Source: Virgibacillus proomii
GTDB lineage: Bacteria; Bacillota; Bacilli; Bacillales; Amphibacillaceae
DNA: 64,000 bases
Direction: 5' to 3'
NCBI RefSeq assembly: GCF_018916875.1
Contig: NZ_JAHLNO010000019.1
Location: 558,001 to 622,000, forward strand
Positions within the stretch are counted from its first letter, which is position 1. The number at the start of each line of letters is the position of its first letter. Below the pieces are notes generated by a model that searched no databases, had not been told where the DNA came from, and was given only the letters and a program-made list of their open reading frames with translations. Shown piece after piece: positions 36,645 through 44,998 of this stretch. A program made the position numbers and the translations under genes.

Positions 36645-37220
36645 ATGAAATTAAAAAAGAAACTAGGAATGGGAATAGCGACTGCAGTTTTGGGTATTGG
36701 ATTAATCGGAGGAGGAACTTTCGCATATTTCAGTGACCAAGAAGTGGTAGAAAATTCATTTGCTGCTGGAACATTGGATTTAGGAGTAAATCCGACCATT
36801 GCTTTTAATGTAGATAATTTAAAGCCGGGAGATTATATGACAAGATCCTTCAAAATGACGAATGAAGGAACGTTGGATATTGGAAAAGTATTAATGAATA
36901 CTAGTTTTTCTGGAACGGAAGGCTTTGAAGATCATTTAAGGGTCGACTTTTTACTAAGTGATGGTAAGGTAATTGAAAGCCTGAGTGGAAAAACAGTTGC
37001 TGAACTTAGCGAAATCAAAGACCAAGATATTACGCCAGGATTTTGGACTTGGTGGCCAATAGTTCGTGAAGGTAAAGGTATCCCTTTAGGAACGGAAGAC
37101 ACGATCAAAATAAAAGTTACGTTTGTTGACAATGGTCAAGATCAGAACCATCTGCAAGGAGCAAATTTAAACGTTAACTTTACATTAGATGCGCTGCAAA
37201 CTGAAGGAGAAGCGAGATAA
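36645..37220 (+). CDS. calY: Camelysin/TasA-family matrix protein 1 (CalY-like)
   Basis: 191 residues; GGGAGGAAA upstream. Signal peptide ending GGTFA before YFSDQE, the cleavage context used by SipW. The mature part follows the TasA/CalY pattern: ENSFAAGTLDLGVNP, then NLKPGDYMTRSFKMTNEGTLD and a VTFVDNGQDQNHLQGA end. TasA-type proteins polymerise into biofilm fibres; CalY of B. cereus (about 197 residues) is the closest in size. First gene of a five-gene matrix cluster. A terminator follows it, so it is probably made in excess over the downstream genes. The peptidase activity once given to camelysin is doubtful. Confidence 0.87.
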   Translation: MKLKKKLGMGIATAVLGIGLIGGGTFAYFSDQEVVENSFAAGTLDLGVNPTIAFNVDNLKPGDYMTRSFKMTNEGTLDIGKVLMNTSFSGTEGFEDHLRVDFLLSDGKVIESLSGKTVAELSEIKDQDITPGFWTWWPIVREGKGIPLGTEDTIKIKVTFVDNGQDQNHLQGANLNVNFTLDALQTEGEAR

Positions 37221-37234
37221 AATAGGAGATTGAT

Positions 37235-37271
37235 AAAAAGTGGAGGTAAATTAATACGTCCTCCACTTTTT
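37235..37271 (+). terminator. Terminator between calY1 and calY2
   Basis: AAAAAGTGGAGG (37235-37246) pairs with CCTCCACTTTTT (37260-37271), followed by ATTC. Likely partial, giving more calY1 than downstream mRNA. Confidence 0.75.
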
Positions 37272-37302
37272 ATTCTTGCTGGAAGAGGGCGTGGTGAAAG
37301 GT

Positions 37303-37875
37303 ATGAATTTAAAGAAAAAATTAGTTTTAAGTATGGCTACAGCAATGTTAGGAATGTGTTTAATAGCCGGGGGTACGTATTCTTATTTCAATGATAGTAA
37401 AGAAACAGATAATACCTTTACAACAGGTATTTTGGATTTAGGTATAAATAAAGAATCCATTATTAAAATAGATAATTTAGTTCCTGGAGACACAATTAAT
37501 GAGAATTTTGAATTAACTAATGACGGCACGGTCGATATCAAGGAAGTGCTGCTTGATTCTGATTACAAAATTATGGATAAACATCAAAATAACAATGAAG
37601 ATAATCTCGCCGATTATATACAAGTAGAATTTTTACATCATGTAAATAAAAACAAAAAAGTAATTTTTAGTAAGAAACTATCAGAATTAAAAAAAGAATC
37701 TATCCCGATATTGCAGCAGTTTCCAGCAGGTAGCGCTAAAGAAAAGTTTACAGTACGATTTGAGTTTAAAGATAGTAAGCGTAGTCAAAATCACTTTCAA
37801 GGAGACTCTCTAAATTTAAAGTGGCGTTTGGAAGCCATACAACGTGATGGTAAACCTGAATTCATAAATGAATAA
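37303..37875 (+). CDS. Camelysin/TasA-family matrix protein 2
   Basis: 190 residues from the ATG at 37303, chosen by alignment with calY1 (MNLKKKLVLSMATAMLG against MKLKKKLGMGIATAVLG). A GTG at 37294 behind GGAAGAGGG is an alternative. Signal peptide ending GGTYS before YFNDS, then NTFTTGILDLGI, NLVPGDTINENFELTNDGTVDIKE and SQNHFQGDSLNL. It is a paralogue of the upstream protein with many Lys/Asp changes, so the pair may form mixed fibres or one may act as a minor subunit. Secreted by the SipW encoded two genes downstream. Confidence 0.82.
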   Translation: MNLKKKLVLSMATAMLGMCLIAGGTYSYFNDSKETDNTFTTGILDLGINKESIIKIDNLVPGDTINENFELTNDGTVDIKEVLLDSDYKIMDKHQNNNEDNLADYIQVEFLHHVNKNKKVIFSKKLSELKKESIPILQQFPAGSAKEKFTVRFEFKDSKRSQNHFQGDSLNLKWRLEAIQRDGKPEFINE

Positions 37876-37907
37876 CGGTTTGAGGAGGGAGTCAATCTCC
37901 TTCCTAA

Positions 37908-37968
37908 GTATCATGATATATTTAAAAATCTAAAATTCAGCTTTATGTTTTTAAATATATCATGATAC
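37908..37968. other. Perfect 21-bp inverted repeat between calY2 and tapA
   Basis: 37908-37928 is the exact reverse complement of 37948-37968, with a 19-base loop. Each arm begins or ends with the palindrome TATCATGATA. There is no G/C-rich stem or T-run, so it is not a usual terminator. It may be a protein-binding site, an mRNA processing element or a small mobile sequence. Confidence 0.7.
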
Positions 37969-37995
37969 AAAATGATTTCTAAAGGTGGGGTGAAT

Positions 37996-38751
37996 GTGAG
38001 GAAACCAAGATTAAAACATGACCAACATGAAAACAAGCAGGGTTATTTTTGGTTGAAAATTTTATGCATTTGTTATAGTTTTGTTTTCGCTACTAGTTAC
38101 TTAACTACTTCAACAACCGCATATTTTAATGATGAGTTACTTCTAAAGGGAAGTATGGAGATAGGAAAGTGGCAAGAGGCAAAAGCAGAAACGTACCATC
38201 TTGAATTTCTCGATGATCGTTCACAAAACATAGAAGCTTGTGAGTCTGCAATGTTAAAAGTTAAAGTCAAAAATAACGGTGATGGAGATATGATGGAACC
38301 ACTTACGTATGAAGTCATGTTTGCAGGAAAAGGAGATCCAATAGAACAAGGAAAGAAATTGCCGCTTCGTGAAGGTGAAGGGAAAGTCGCTGCGCTAGCA
38401 AAAGGGGAAACAGCAGAATTACAAATTAGTGCCAAGCAGACCGGAGCATATTCATTTTTAGTAAAACAGCAGGATGGAGAATTAGTATGGAGTAAGAAAA
38501 TAATGGTGCAATGTAACGAACGTGAAACAAAGCAAGATGAAAATAGTCCTAAGGCTACAGAAGTAAAAGAAAAACCAGAGCAAACAGAAGTAGAAAGTAA
38601 AGGTGACAAACAATTAAATTTCAAAAACGATGTAAATAATCACTCAGACACAAAAAGTGATTCAGAGCAACAACAAGCTAATTCACCCAAAGCTGAACAG
38701 CAGTCTACTAAATTACCTGATGCTCTAAAAAAGATGGAGGGAGAAAAATAG
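37996..38751 (+). CDS. tapA: TapA-like amyloid fibre anchoring/assembly protein
   Basis: 251 residues from the GTG at 37996 (AAGGTGGGG upstream). Signal region about 20-45 ending TTSTTAYFNDE, again in SipW style. A folded domain follows to about residue 170, with two Cys (EACESAML and VQCNE) as in TapA/YqxM. A disordered tail then follows, rich in Lys, Glu, Gln and Ser (about 175-251). B. subtilis TapA (253 residues) starts and anchors TasA fibres. The stop is directly next to the sipW start (no gap), so translation is coupled. Confidence 0.82.
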   Translation: MRKPRLKHDQHENKQGYFWLKILCICYSFVFATSYLTTSTTAYFNDELLLKGSMEIGKWQEAKAETYHLEFLDDRSQNIEACESAMLKVKVKNNGDGDMMEPLTYEVMFAGKGDPIEQGKKLPLREGEGKVAALAKGETAELQISAKQTGAYSFLVKQQDGELVWSKKIMVQCNERETKQDENSPKATEVKEKPEQTEVESKGDKQLNFKNDVNNHSDTKSDSEQQQANSPKAEQQSTKLPDALKKMEGEK

Positions 38752-39318
38752 ATGATAAAAGGCAAATTAGGCAAATGGTTAAATCGGATTGTTAGTTTCA
38801 TATTGATGGTTACATTAATTGGTGTTGCAAGTCTAGTAATTGTAACGAAGTTCTCTGGAGGAGAACCAGAAGTCTTAGGATATCAAATAAAAACGGTCCT
38901 ATCCGGTTCCATGGAGCCAGATATCCAGACTGGTTCTATTATAGCGGTCAAAACGGTTGAAGATGGGAGCAAATTTAAAAATGGTGATGTAATTACATTT
39001 ATGGCCGATAAAAATAAGCTGGTCACTCACCGAATCATTGATGTGAAAAAAACAAAGAATGGTGTTGCTTATACTACAAAAGGGGATAACAATAACGCAG
39101 CTGATTCTAATCCTGTTTTAGCTGATAATGTTGTGGGAGAGTACAAAGGAATGACCATACCTTATCTTGGATACGTTGCCAATTTTGCACAATCACCTAA
39201 TGGAAGTATTTTCTTATTAATCGTTCCCGGAATTCTTTTACTTTGTTATGCTGGATTTTCGATTTGGCGAACTTTAGCAAAATTAGAAACAGTAAAAAAA
39301 TCAGAGCATACAGGTTGA
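38752..39318 (+). CDS. sipW: Signal peptidase I SipW (ER/archaeal type)
   Basis: 188 residues; GGAGGGAG lies in the end of tapA. N-terminal helix (about 13-32), catalytic Ser53 in LSGSMEP, His93 in LVTHRI instead of the Lys of ordinary bacterial signal peptidases, GDNN motif, and a C-terminal helix (about 150-170). SipW matures TasA/CalY and TapA and is dedicated to matrix proteins. Its place between tapA and a further TasA-like gene fits this role. Confidence 0.92.
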   Translation: MIKGKLGKWLNRIVSFILMVTLIGVASLVIVTKFSGGEPEVLGYQIKTVLSGSMEPDIQTGSIIAVKTVEDGSKFKNGDVITFMADKNKLVTHRIIDVKKTKNGVAYTTKGDNNNAADSNPVLADNVVGEYKGMTIPYLGYVANFAQSPNGSIFLLIVPGILLLCYAGFSIWRTLAKLETVKKSEHTG

Positions 39319-39344
39319 CCTGAGGTGATATAAGGAGAGGGTAT

Positions 39345-39989
39345 ATGAAGCATAAAGTCATCTTTACTTTAATATGTACCATGATTATTTTTTGTTTTAG
39401 TAGCAAATACGATTCAATTGTTAATGCACAGGATAGGGTTGGATTGGAAGTAGATCCTGATTCTGTTTTGTTTGATGTAAATGATATGAAGCCGGGGGAC
39501 TGGGCGTCAAGAAATGTAGAAATAAAAAATCGCGGAACACAGCCATTTACGTATAGCATAAATGTAGAGAGTACGGGAATGAAAAAGCTATATAATGAGC
39601 TGCAGCTTGAAGTTTTCATGAAGAAAAGGGAACTGTATAGCGGGAAGCTAAATAGCTTTACAAATATAAAATCTAGACATTTAGCGCCAGGTAAGGAAGA
39701 TGCTATTACAGTTACGATTCGATTCCCTGAAGAATTAGGAAATGAGTATCAAGGTCTTGAGGCTGACTTCGCAATTATTATTATTGCAGAAGGAGAAGCG
39801 AAACAACAAGATAAACAAACGGTCATTGGGAAAATTGGTACCGACAAATATGATTTTGGTTCTAAACTCCCAAATACAGCAACTAATACTTTTCTGTATA
39901 TTTTACTTGGTCTATGCTTAATAGGAATAGGGATATTTTTATACTTAGTCATTAGGAAATACAAAAAGGTAAAACAGCTGAAAATTTAA
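39345..39989 (+). CDS. TasA-like surface protein with LPxTA sorting signal
   Basis: 214 residues; AAGGAGAGGG upstream. Signal peptide (about 1-28, ending VNA before QDRVG). The domain shares the TasA-type pattern (DVNDMKPGDWASRNVEIKNRG; about 40-155). A C-terminal sorting signal reads LPNTA at about 175-179, then a hydrophobic helix and RKYKK tail. LPNTA is the motif used by class D-like sortases such as B. anthracis SrtC. So this matrix-like domain should be linked to the wall, and it could tether CalY/TapA fibres (inference). The last gene of the cluster; no sortase gene lies in the window. Confidence 0.8.
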   Translation: MKHKVIFTLICTMIIFCFSSKYDSIVNAQDRVGLEVDPDSVLFDVNDMKPGDWASRNVEIKNRGTQPFTYSINVESTGMKKLYNELQLEVFMKKRELYSGKLNSFTNIKSRHLAPGKEDAITVTIRFPEELGNEYQGLEADFAIIIIAEGEAKQQDKQTVIGKIGTDKYDFGSKLPNTATNTFLYILLGLCLIGIGIFLYLVIRKYKKVKQLKI

Positions 39990-40446
39990 AATTGCCTAGT
40001 TTTTAAGCTAACGAATAAAAATTTTTAATGTTGGACAGTGTTTTAAAGGTACTACAAAACTAGTTATAATATGACAAAATAAGCTAGACCTGAAACAAGA
40101 ATAATATAGTATAATAGCCTTAAAGAAGAAATTCAGAAAGTACAATTTGGTAAAAATGACACATTGATTTTCATCGTATGTTAACGCTAAAGTTAAGTTA
40201 ATGGGAGTTGAAATGTAAAGTTCTATGTAGGAGCAACTAAGCAGTCTGCAGTGTCAAAGGCTTGGATCCAGCCAAGTTTTCTGTATATGTTAAATTTTAG
40301 CCTCGAAAATTAATGCTAATATATTTTTAGGTTTAAGTATAAGTGCAAATTAGGCGATCACCTCGCTCAAGGGACTTTGCGCTAGTCAGTTTTCTTGATT
40401 GTCTTGGAAATTATATTCGTCTATATGAGGATAACTTTATTGAAAA
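39990..40446. other. Intergenic, includes element E copy
   Basis: At 40205-40285 an element E copy (AGGAGCAACTAAGCAGTCTGC ... AAAGGCTTGGATCCAGCCAAGTTTTCT). The rest is AT-rich with no gene seen. Confidence 0.5.
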
Positions 40447-40594
40447 GTAGCATCGTCTAACTTATGTGCTCAAACTGTAGCAAACTTCGATCTCTCTATG
40501 ATAAGTCAACACTGGCTCGAATCAAAATGAAGGCCAACTAAAAGCGGGCTTGCCGTTCAGGCGTCGGCATACCCCTGTTTTAGAGGCATGATTC
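40447..40594 (+). repeat. Element B left part joined to element C
   Basis: CATCGTCTAACTTATGTGC through GGCGTCGGCATACCCC and TTTTAGAGGCATG, running directly into the C copy at 40594. The D units are absent. Confidence 0.75.
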
Positions 40595-40778
40595 CTTTAT
40601 CTCGCATGTAAGGTGCCGTAAGACTCCCACTTCAAGAGCCTGAGTTGGTAGGCTCTAAGTGGGAAAAAACGGCACCTAAATGCCCGATTCGTTCAAGGGC
40701 TTTAGGTCATACCCTTGCGGTACTAACATTCAGTAGGAGATGGAATAAAACTACTACTGAATGAAGTTTCACTTTATC
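40594..40778 (+). repeat. Element C, complete copy
   Basis: CTTTATCTCGCATGTAAGG to GAAGTTTCACTTTAT, with all three stems (GGTGCCGT/ACGGCACC, CTCCCACTT/AAGTGGGA, CATTCAGTAG/CTACTGAATG). Confidence 0.85.
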
Positions 40779-40892
40779 TTGTCAGAAGTTCTTCAGTTTC
40801 TACGTCGCTAAATGAGCGCTTAACGTTTGTTAACGGCTAGGAAACGGTATCCGTTTTCACATCACAGTTATCTTGTTGATAATAGTTTGCAT

Positions 40893-41020
40893 CGTCTAGC
40901 TTATACGCTAGAGCAACTGGCAAACCTCAATGATAGGACGTGCTAATGCTGGAGTTACTTATAGGATAAGGAAGCTTTGGCAGACAAACACTGCGACTTT
41001 TTAAGGACGCTGTATTCCGA
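40893..41020 (+). repeat. Degraded element B
   Basis: GCATCGTCTAGCTTATACGC at the left and TTTTTAAGGACGCTG at the right, with a large internal loss. Confidence 0.5.
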
Positions 41021-41148
41021 CCACGGTCTATTTATGAACATGTACTAAAATAAAGCGTTATCAATAGAAGTAAATATATACAAGTCATAGAAAAGTTTCA
41101 GGGATAGTTTAGAGTGAATGATTAATTATATATTGGGGGATGAAACGG

Positions 41149-41292
41149 ATGAAGTTAAAACAAATTTCTTTGGATGTTGAGTGGGTGGAACTAATAAAAC
41201 AAGCAAGAACATTAGGAGTGCCGATGGAGGAAATTCGACGGTTTTTACGTACGGTACAAGAGTATAATAATGTCCCAAAAAATTTGTTTTAG
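41149..41292 (+). CDS. sinI: SinI-family anti-repressor
   Basis: 47 residues from the ATG at 41149 (GGGGGA eight bases upstream; an in-frame ATG at 41140 touches that site). The core DVEWVELIKQARTLGVPMEE followed by IRRFL matches the SinI helical hook (DQEWVELMVEAKEA in B. subtilis) that binds SinR and breaks its tetramer. It lies 58 bases before sinR. SinI relieves repression of matrix genes, and the calY-tapA-sipW cluster is about 1.2 kb upstream. Too short for usual gene callers, but the motif is clear. Confidence 0.9.
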   Translation: MKLKQISLDVEWVELIKQARTLGVPMEEIRRFLRTVQEYNNVPKNLF

Positions 41293-41316
41293 AAATAGTA
41301 TAACTCACCTCGATTA

Positions 41317-41325
41317 TGGTATAAT
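41317..41325 (+). promoter_or_regulatory. sinR promoter (extended -10)
   Basis: TGGTATAAT at 41317-41325, between sinI and sinR, allowing separate sinR expression as in B. subtilis. Confidence 0.55.
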
Positions 41326-41350
41326 GCCATTTGAAAGAAGGTGAGTGCTT

Positions 41351-41677
41351 TTGATAGGGGAAAAAATAAAAGAACTAAGAAAAGCTAAGAAAATGTCTAT
41401 TTCAGAGTTGGCAGAAAAAGCTGGGGTTGCAAAGTCATATTTGAGCTCAATTGAGCGAGGTATTCAGGTTAATCCCTCCATTCAATTTATTGAAAAAATC
41501 AGCATCGTTTTAGGTGTGTCCATAAATGAATTAATTCGAGAAAATCAGAGTAAGCAAAAAGAAGAACTAGATGAAGAATGGTTAGAAATTGTTCAGGAAG
41601 CAATGGACTCTGGTGTATCAAGAGAACAATTTAAAGAATTTCTTGAATTTAATAAGTGGCGAATTAATAAAGAGTAA
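41351..41677 (+). CDS. sinR: Biofilm master repressor SinR
   Basis: 108 residues from the TTG at 41351 (AAGGTGAG upstream), giving MIGEKIKELRK as in B. subtilis MIGQRIKQYRK. XRE-type helix-turn-helix (about 5-60: ISELAEKAGVAKSYLSSIER). The C-terminal SinI/SinR dimer domain (about 70-105: LDEEWLEIVQEAMDSGVS) has a hook homologous to SinI. SinR represses matrix operons at GTTCTYT sites. Downstream of sinI with its own extended -10 promoter; terminator after the stop. Confidence 0.94.
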   Translation: MIGEKIKELRKAKKMSISELAEKAGVAKSYLSSIERGIQVNPSIQFIEKISIVLGVSINELIRENQSKQKEELDEEWLEIVQEAMDSGVSREQFKEFLEFNKWRINKE

Positions 41678-41706
41678 CCGTTAAGCAGTAAGCTGACGGT
41701 TTTTTG
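41676..41706 (+). terminator. Terminator of sinR
   Basis: AACCGT / ACGGTT outer stem with an inner AGC/GCT, then TTTTTG. Element A begins immediately after. Confidence 0.75.
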
Positions 41707-41708
41707 TT

Positions 41709-41800
41709 GTACTATAGCAAAGTATAAAACTTTATGGTTTATAGTATAAGAAAAACTACAGCTTTCGCTAAAAGCTTGGCGACAAGCCAAGTTTTTCTAA
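41709..41800 (+). repeat. Element A, copy 4
   Basis: GTACTATAGC to TTTTTCTAA, directly after the sinR terminator T-run; both hairpins intact. Confidence 0.9.
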
Positions 41801-42043
41801 TTTAACAATATGAAATAGCCGAATTTAATATTGCGATACATAGGTTTTATTATAGTGAAGCTTGGGTAATATTAGAGACAATTTTTTATATTGTTTCCGA
41901 ATCGTATAAGACTTCTCTTTTAACTTACAAATGCCTGGTTTAACTCCACCGTCTTTAGACATTATCCGCTTTTAGCCTATCTTTATTCGTTCATATTAAG
42001 AATGAGGCGAAATTATTATAGAGGAAAAGTAGCCATGTGGTTT

Positions 42044-42417
42044 ATGTATAAAATATCACACGTTATATTGGGTAAAAAAGTATAGGTATAACATGTTACA
42101 TGGTCGAGTTGCGGCAAGAAGAGCAAGAGACTTAATCAGACAAGGGTGTGAACCAAGAGGGATTACAACCTAACAGGGCAGTGTAGGTAAAAACGATATT
42201 CATTTGTTATTGTCGTGTCCCCAATCATTCCAAGCAAAATGCTACAATATCCAAAGAGACGTTCATCAAAATTACTGCAAGAGCCTTTCCGGAATTGAAA
42301 AAAGATATTGGGGGCAGCTTTAATGGGCGAAAGGATATTATTATTACCGCAGCAGGAACTGTAACGGGTATCACGAACTTCCTAATTACAAACATTTACC
42401 ACTACAAAAAAGCTTAA
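42044..42417 (+). pseudogene. tnpA: IS200/IS605-family TnpA (Y1 transposase) remnant
   Basis: Pieces in two alternating frames read MYKISHVI, WVKKYRYNMLHGRVAARRAR, DLIRQGCEPRGI, GSVGKNDIHLLLSCP, FPELKK, RYWGQL and WAKGYYY, the order of IS200-type TnpA. The HUH motif is represented by DIHLLLS with one His lost (H-x-H expected). At least two internal stops and several frameshifts are present, so no protein can be made. It is the only recognisable transposase gene in the window. Its end hairpins were not identified. Confidence 0.78.
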
Positions 42418-42884
42418 GATCATGGAGTAGTTGATCGAAATTAAAGAAATGGTTATAAATAAAAGAATCTCTTTTTGCCCATGAATGGCATAGTATATAA
42501 CGTGAATCAAGGAAGATTTATAATAAATAATAAAAAATTGGATTATCATAACTAAGATAAACAGGTTTTCGAGCTTAAGAAAATGAATTCAGTTGGAAAC
42601 AGTTGTGATGAAATTTTAACGTACTTGTTGGACGTTGCAAAAAATTATTAATTTAAAATATAAGTGGAGGTTAAGGGTTGATCATGCTATATGCTTGCTA
42701 GATGATTTTTCTTTATTTTCGCTTTTTTGGAAAAATAACTAAAAAGATTGTTTAACATTGTACTTTTTAGTAGAATTTATAATGGATTAAATAAAAAATG
42801 TATTTTCATACAAAATGTTGTTGTAAAAAAGCTTGGGAATTGTCAGTTTATGAATAAATGAAATGGTAAAGGGCGGGGAAAATA
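42418..42884. other. Intergenic, gene relics possible
   Basis: About 470 bp. A short frame near 42575-42650 (KKMNSVGNSCDEILTYLLD) may be the end of a lost gene, not identifiable. Confidence 0.35.
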
Positions 42885-43031
42885 ATGGGTGAGCAAGAAA
42901 AGTACAAAAACTTGCTTAGGAAAGTAATTCAAGAAACGGAAAATCATAAAATTCAAACTTCAGAAGAAATGGTGAAAACGCTTATTAAAGAATTGCAAAG
43001 CAGTGCTTTAGGCAACACAGCAAATTCATAA
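42885..43031 (+). CDS. Small hydrophilic protein of unknown function
   Basis: 48 residues; GGGCGGGGAAAA before the ATG. Predicted helical and charged (GEQEKYKNLLRKVIQETENH), with no signal peptide or cysteine. A clean terminator starts 13 bases after the stop, which supports a real gene. Family not recognised. Confidence 0.55.
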   Translation: MGEQEKYKNLLRKVIQETENHKIQTSEEMVKTLIKELQSSALGNTANS

Positions 43032-43043
43032 GTTATAAGTTGC

Positions 43044-43077
43044 AAAAGCAGTATTCTCCAATAGAGATACTGCTTTT
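43044..43077 (+). terminator. Terminator of the 48-residue gene
   Basis: AAAAGCAGTAT / ATACTGCTTTT, 11-bp stem, 12-base loop; the T-run is within the 3' arm. Confidence 0.75.
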
Positions 43078-43119
43078 AAGTACATAATTTAGATGCTAAT
43101 TGAGAAAGAAAGTCTTTGG

Positions 43120-43313
43120 TCACTTCAAGGAGACAAGTGTTTTTTGAATGAAGTTTTACTTTATCCCGCATGTAAGGTGTTGTAAGTCTCCCAGGTTAAG
43201 AGTCCGAGCTGGTACAAAAGGGGCAAGTGGGAGAAAACGGCACCTAAATGCCCGATTCGTTCAACTAACATTCCGTATAAAAGGCATTCCACCGAATGAA
43301 GTTTCACTTTATA
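43120..43313 (+). repeat. Element C, tandem junction and full copy
   Basis: First a right end of one copy (CTTCAAGGAGACAAG ... TTGAATGAAGTTTTAC), then a complete copy from CTTTATCCCGCATGTAAGG to GAAGTTTCACTTTAT. Two copies share the CTTTATCCC junction. The second has a shortened right stem (CATTC/GAATG). Confidence 0.75.
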
Positions 43314-43801
43314 ACGATATTGGTTAACATGAATCTTGTGAAAAAAACCACATTATATGATACGATGTTCTTAATGCAACTTAACAAAATAGAAATCAAA
43401 AAAGTAAAAAATCATCATTTTTTAGTATGTTAAGTAAAGATAAAATTTTGCTCGATAGATATTGTGAAATATAAGTGCAACTAAAGTAATCTCCTGCGTC
43501 AAAGGCTTGAAGCCGGCGAAAGTTTTCCAATAAAATAACAAGCCATTACTAAATATATCTCAAACCCTTACACTAAATCGAATTAAGGTACGGATACTCA
43601 GCCTGTAAACCCTGAGCTTTTGTTCAGGTTGTCTTTTTGTAAAAATTTGCTGAAGTCTATTTATTATTCACTTTTACGGGCAAAAATTTTTTATTTACTT
43701 AAGTTATTGAACTATGTCAAATAATGGGGAATAAAAGGTCTAATGAGAGGTCTGCTTTATCACATGTTGAGTTTTATGCGTTACGAAAGGAAGCGAAGCA
43801 A
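43314..43801. other. Intergenic upstream of nagA, with element E
   Basis: Element E copy at 43470-43530 (AAGTGCAACTAAAGTAATCTCCTGCG, CAAAGGCTTGAAGCC). CCTGAGCTTTTGTTCAGG near 43611-43629 is a small hairpin. No NagR or CcpA box could be assigned with confidence. Confidence 0.4.
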
Positions 43802-44998
43802 ATGATTAAAATTACCCCAATATTAATTGAAAATGCAAAGATATACACGGAAGAACAAGTTATAGAGAACGGGGCTGTGTTGATGCAGGCAGGGAAGATT
43901 ACTAATATTTACCAGCCTGATGGTATACCTCGTAGTTTACCAGAAAATCTAAAAGTGATCGATGGAACTGGCTTATCTGTGATACCAGGGTTTATAGACG
44001 GTCATATTCATGGTGCAAATGGTGCAGATGTGATGGATGCTACAGAGGAAGCCTTAGATACGATGGCTTTAGCGCTGCCCAAAGAGGGGACGACAAGCTT
44101 TTTAGCTACAACTATTACTCAAGCACCTGAACAGATTGAACAGGCACTTATAAATGTGCGAAATTATGTTAATAAACCTGGTCAAGCAGAAATAATTGGC
44201 GTCCACTTAGAAGGTCCTTTTATTGAAAAAGAAAAAGCAGGTGCTCAACCATTACAGTATATTATGAATCCTGATCCTGATGTATTTGATCGTTGGCAGG
44301 AATTATCTGGTAATCAAATAAAGACCATTACGATGGCCCCTGAACTTGATCCGGAGGGAAGTTTTATAAGCAAATTAGCTGCTAGTGGAGTAAATGTATC
44401 TGCTGGGCATACAGATGCCGATTTTTCCCAGATAAAATGTGCGTTAAAACATGGAGTCCGTCAAGTTACTCATCTATGCAATGCAATGAATGGAATCCAT
44501 CATCGTGATATCGGTGCAGTGGGTGCAGCAATGGAATTAGAAGAGTTACGAGCAGAATTAATTGCCGATGGGATTCATGTAATTCCAGAAATGTTGCAAA
44601 TTATTTATCGCAATATGGGAAGTAAAAGATTACTTCTTATAACAGACGCTATGCGTGCGAAATGTTTACCACCTGGGGAATACGAGTTAGGCGGTCAGCC
44701 TGTACATGTTTCAAAAGATAGAGCTTTATTAGAAAATGGAACGTTGGCTGGGAGTATTTTGAAGATGCATGAGGGAGCTAAAAATATGCTCCGTCTAAAC
44801 GATGTTTCATTAAAAAATATTATTGAAATGACGTCTGTTAATCCGGCAAAACAAATTGACATATATGAAAAAAAAGGAAGTATTACTCCTGGAAAAGATG
44901 CTGATGTACTGTTGGTGGATAAGCATTTGTCAATTAAATATACCATTTGTCGTGGAGTAATTGCATTTAAGGGAGATGAAAGTAATGGAAATCATTAA
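43802..44998 (+). CDS. nagA: N-acetylglucosamine-6-phosphate deacetylase NagA
   Basis: 398 residues from the ATG at 43802 (AAAGGAAG upstream); the frame extends 78 bases further without a ribosome site. Amidohydrolase barrel with GFIDGHIHGANG (metal His pair), HLEGPFI (Glu ligand), SAGHTDA, THLCNAMNG and LITDAMRA (catalytic Asp). It converts GlcNAc-6-P to GlcN-6-P in the cytoplasm, feeding wall synthesis or glycolysis. The end overlaps nagB by 14 bases. The usual third gene, the GntR-type regulator nagR, is absent here. Confidence 0.94.
   Translation: MIKITPILIENAKIYTEEQVIENGAVLMQAGKITNIYQPDGIPRSLPENLKVIDGTGLSVIPGFIDGHIHGANGADVMDATEEALDTMALALPKEGTTSFLATTITQAPEQIEQALINVRNYVNKPGQAEIIGVHLEGPFIEKEKAGAQPLQYIMNPDPDVFDRWQELSGNQIKTITMAPELDPEGSFISKLAASGVNVSAGHTDADFSQIKCALKHGVRQVTHLCNAMNGIHHRDIGAVGAAMELEELRAELIADGIHVIPEMLQIIYRNMGSKRLLLITDAMRAKCLPPGEYELGGQPVHVSKDRALLENGTLAGSILKMHEGAKNMLRLNDVSLKNIIEMTSVNPAKQIDIYEKKGSITPGKDADVLLVDKHLSIKYTICRGVIAFKGDESNGNH

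Noticed and set aside
36611..39964. Minus-strand open frames opposite the matrix genes
   Set aside because: Shadow frames of clearly coding plus-strand genes; no start signals.
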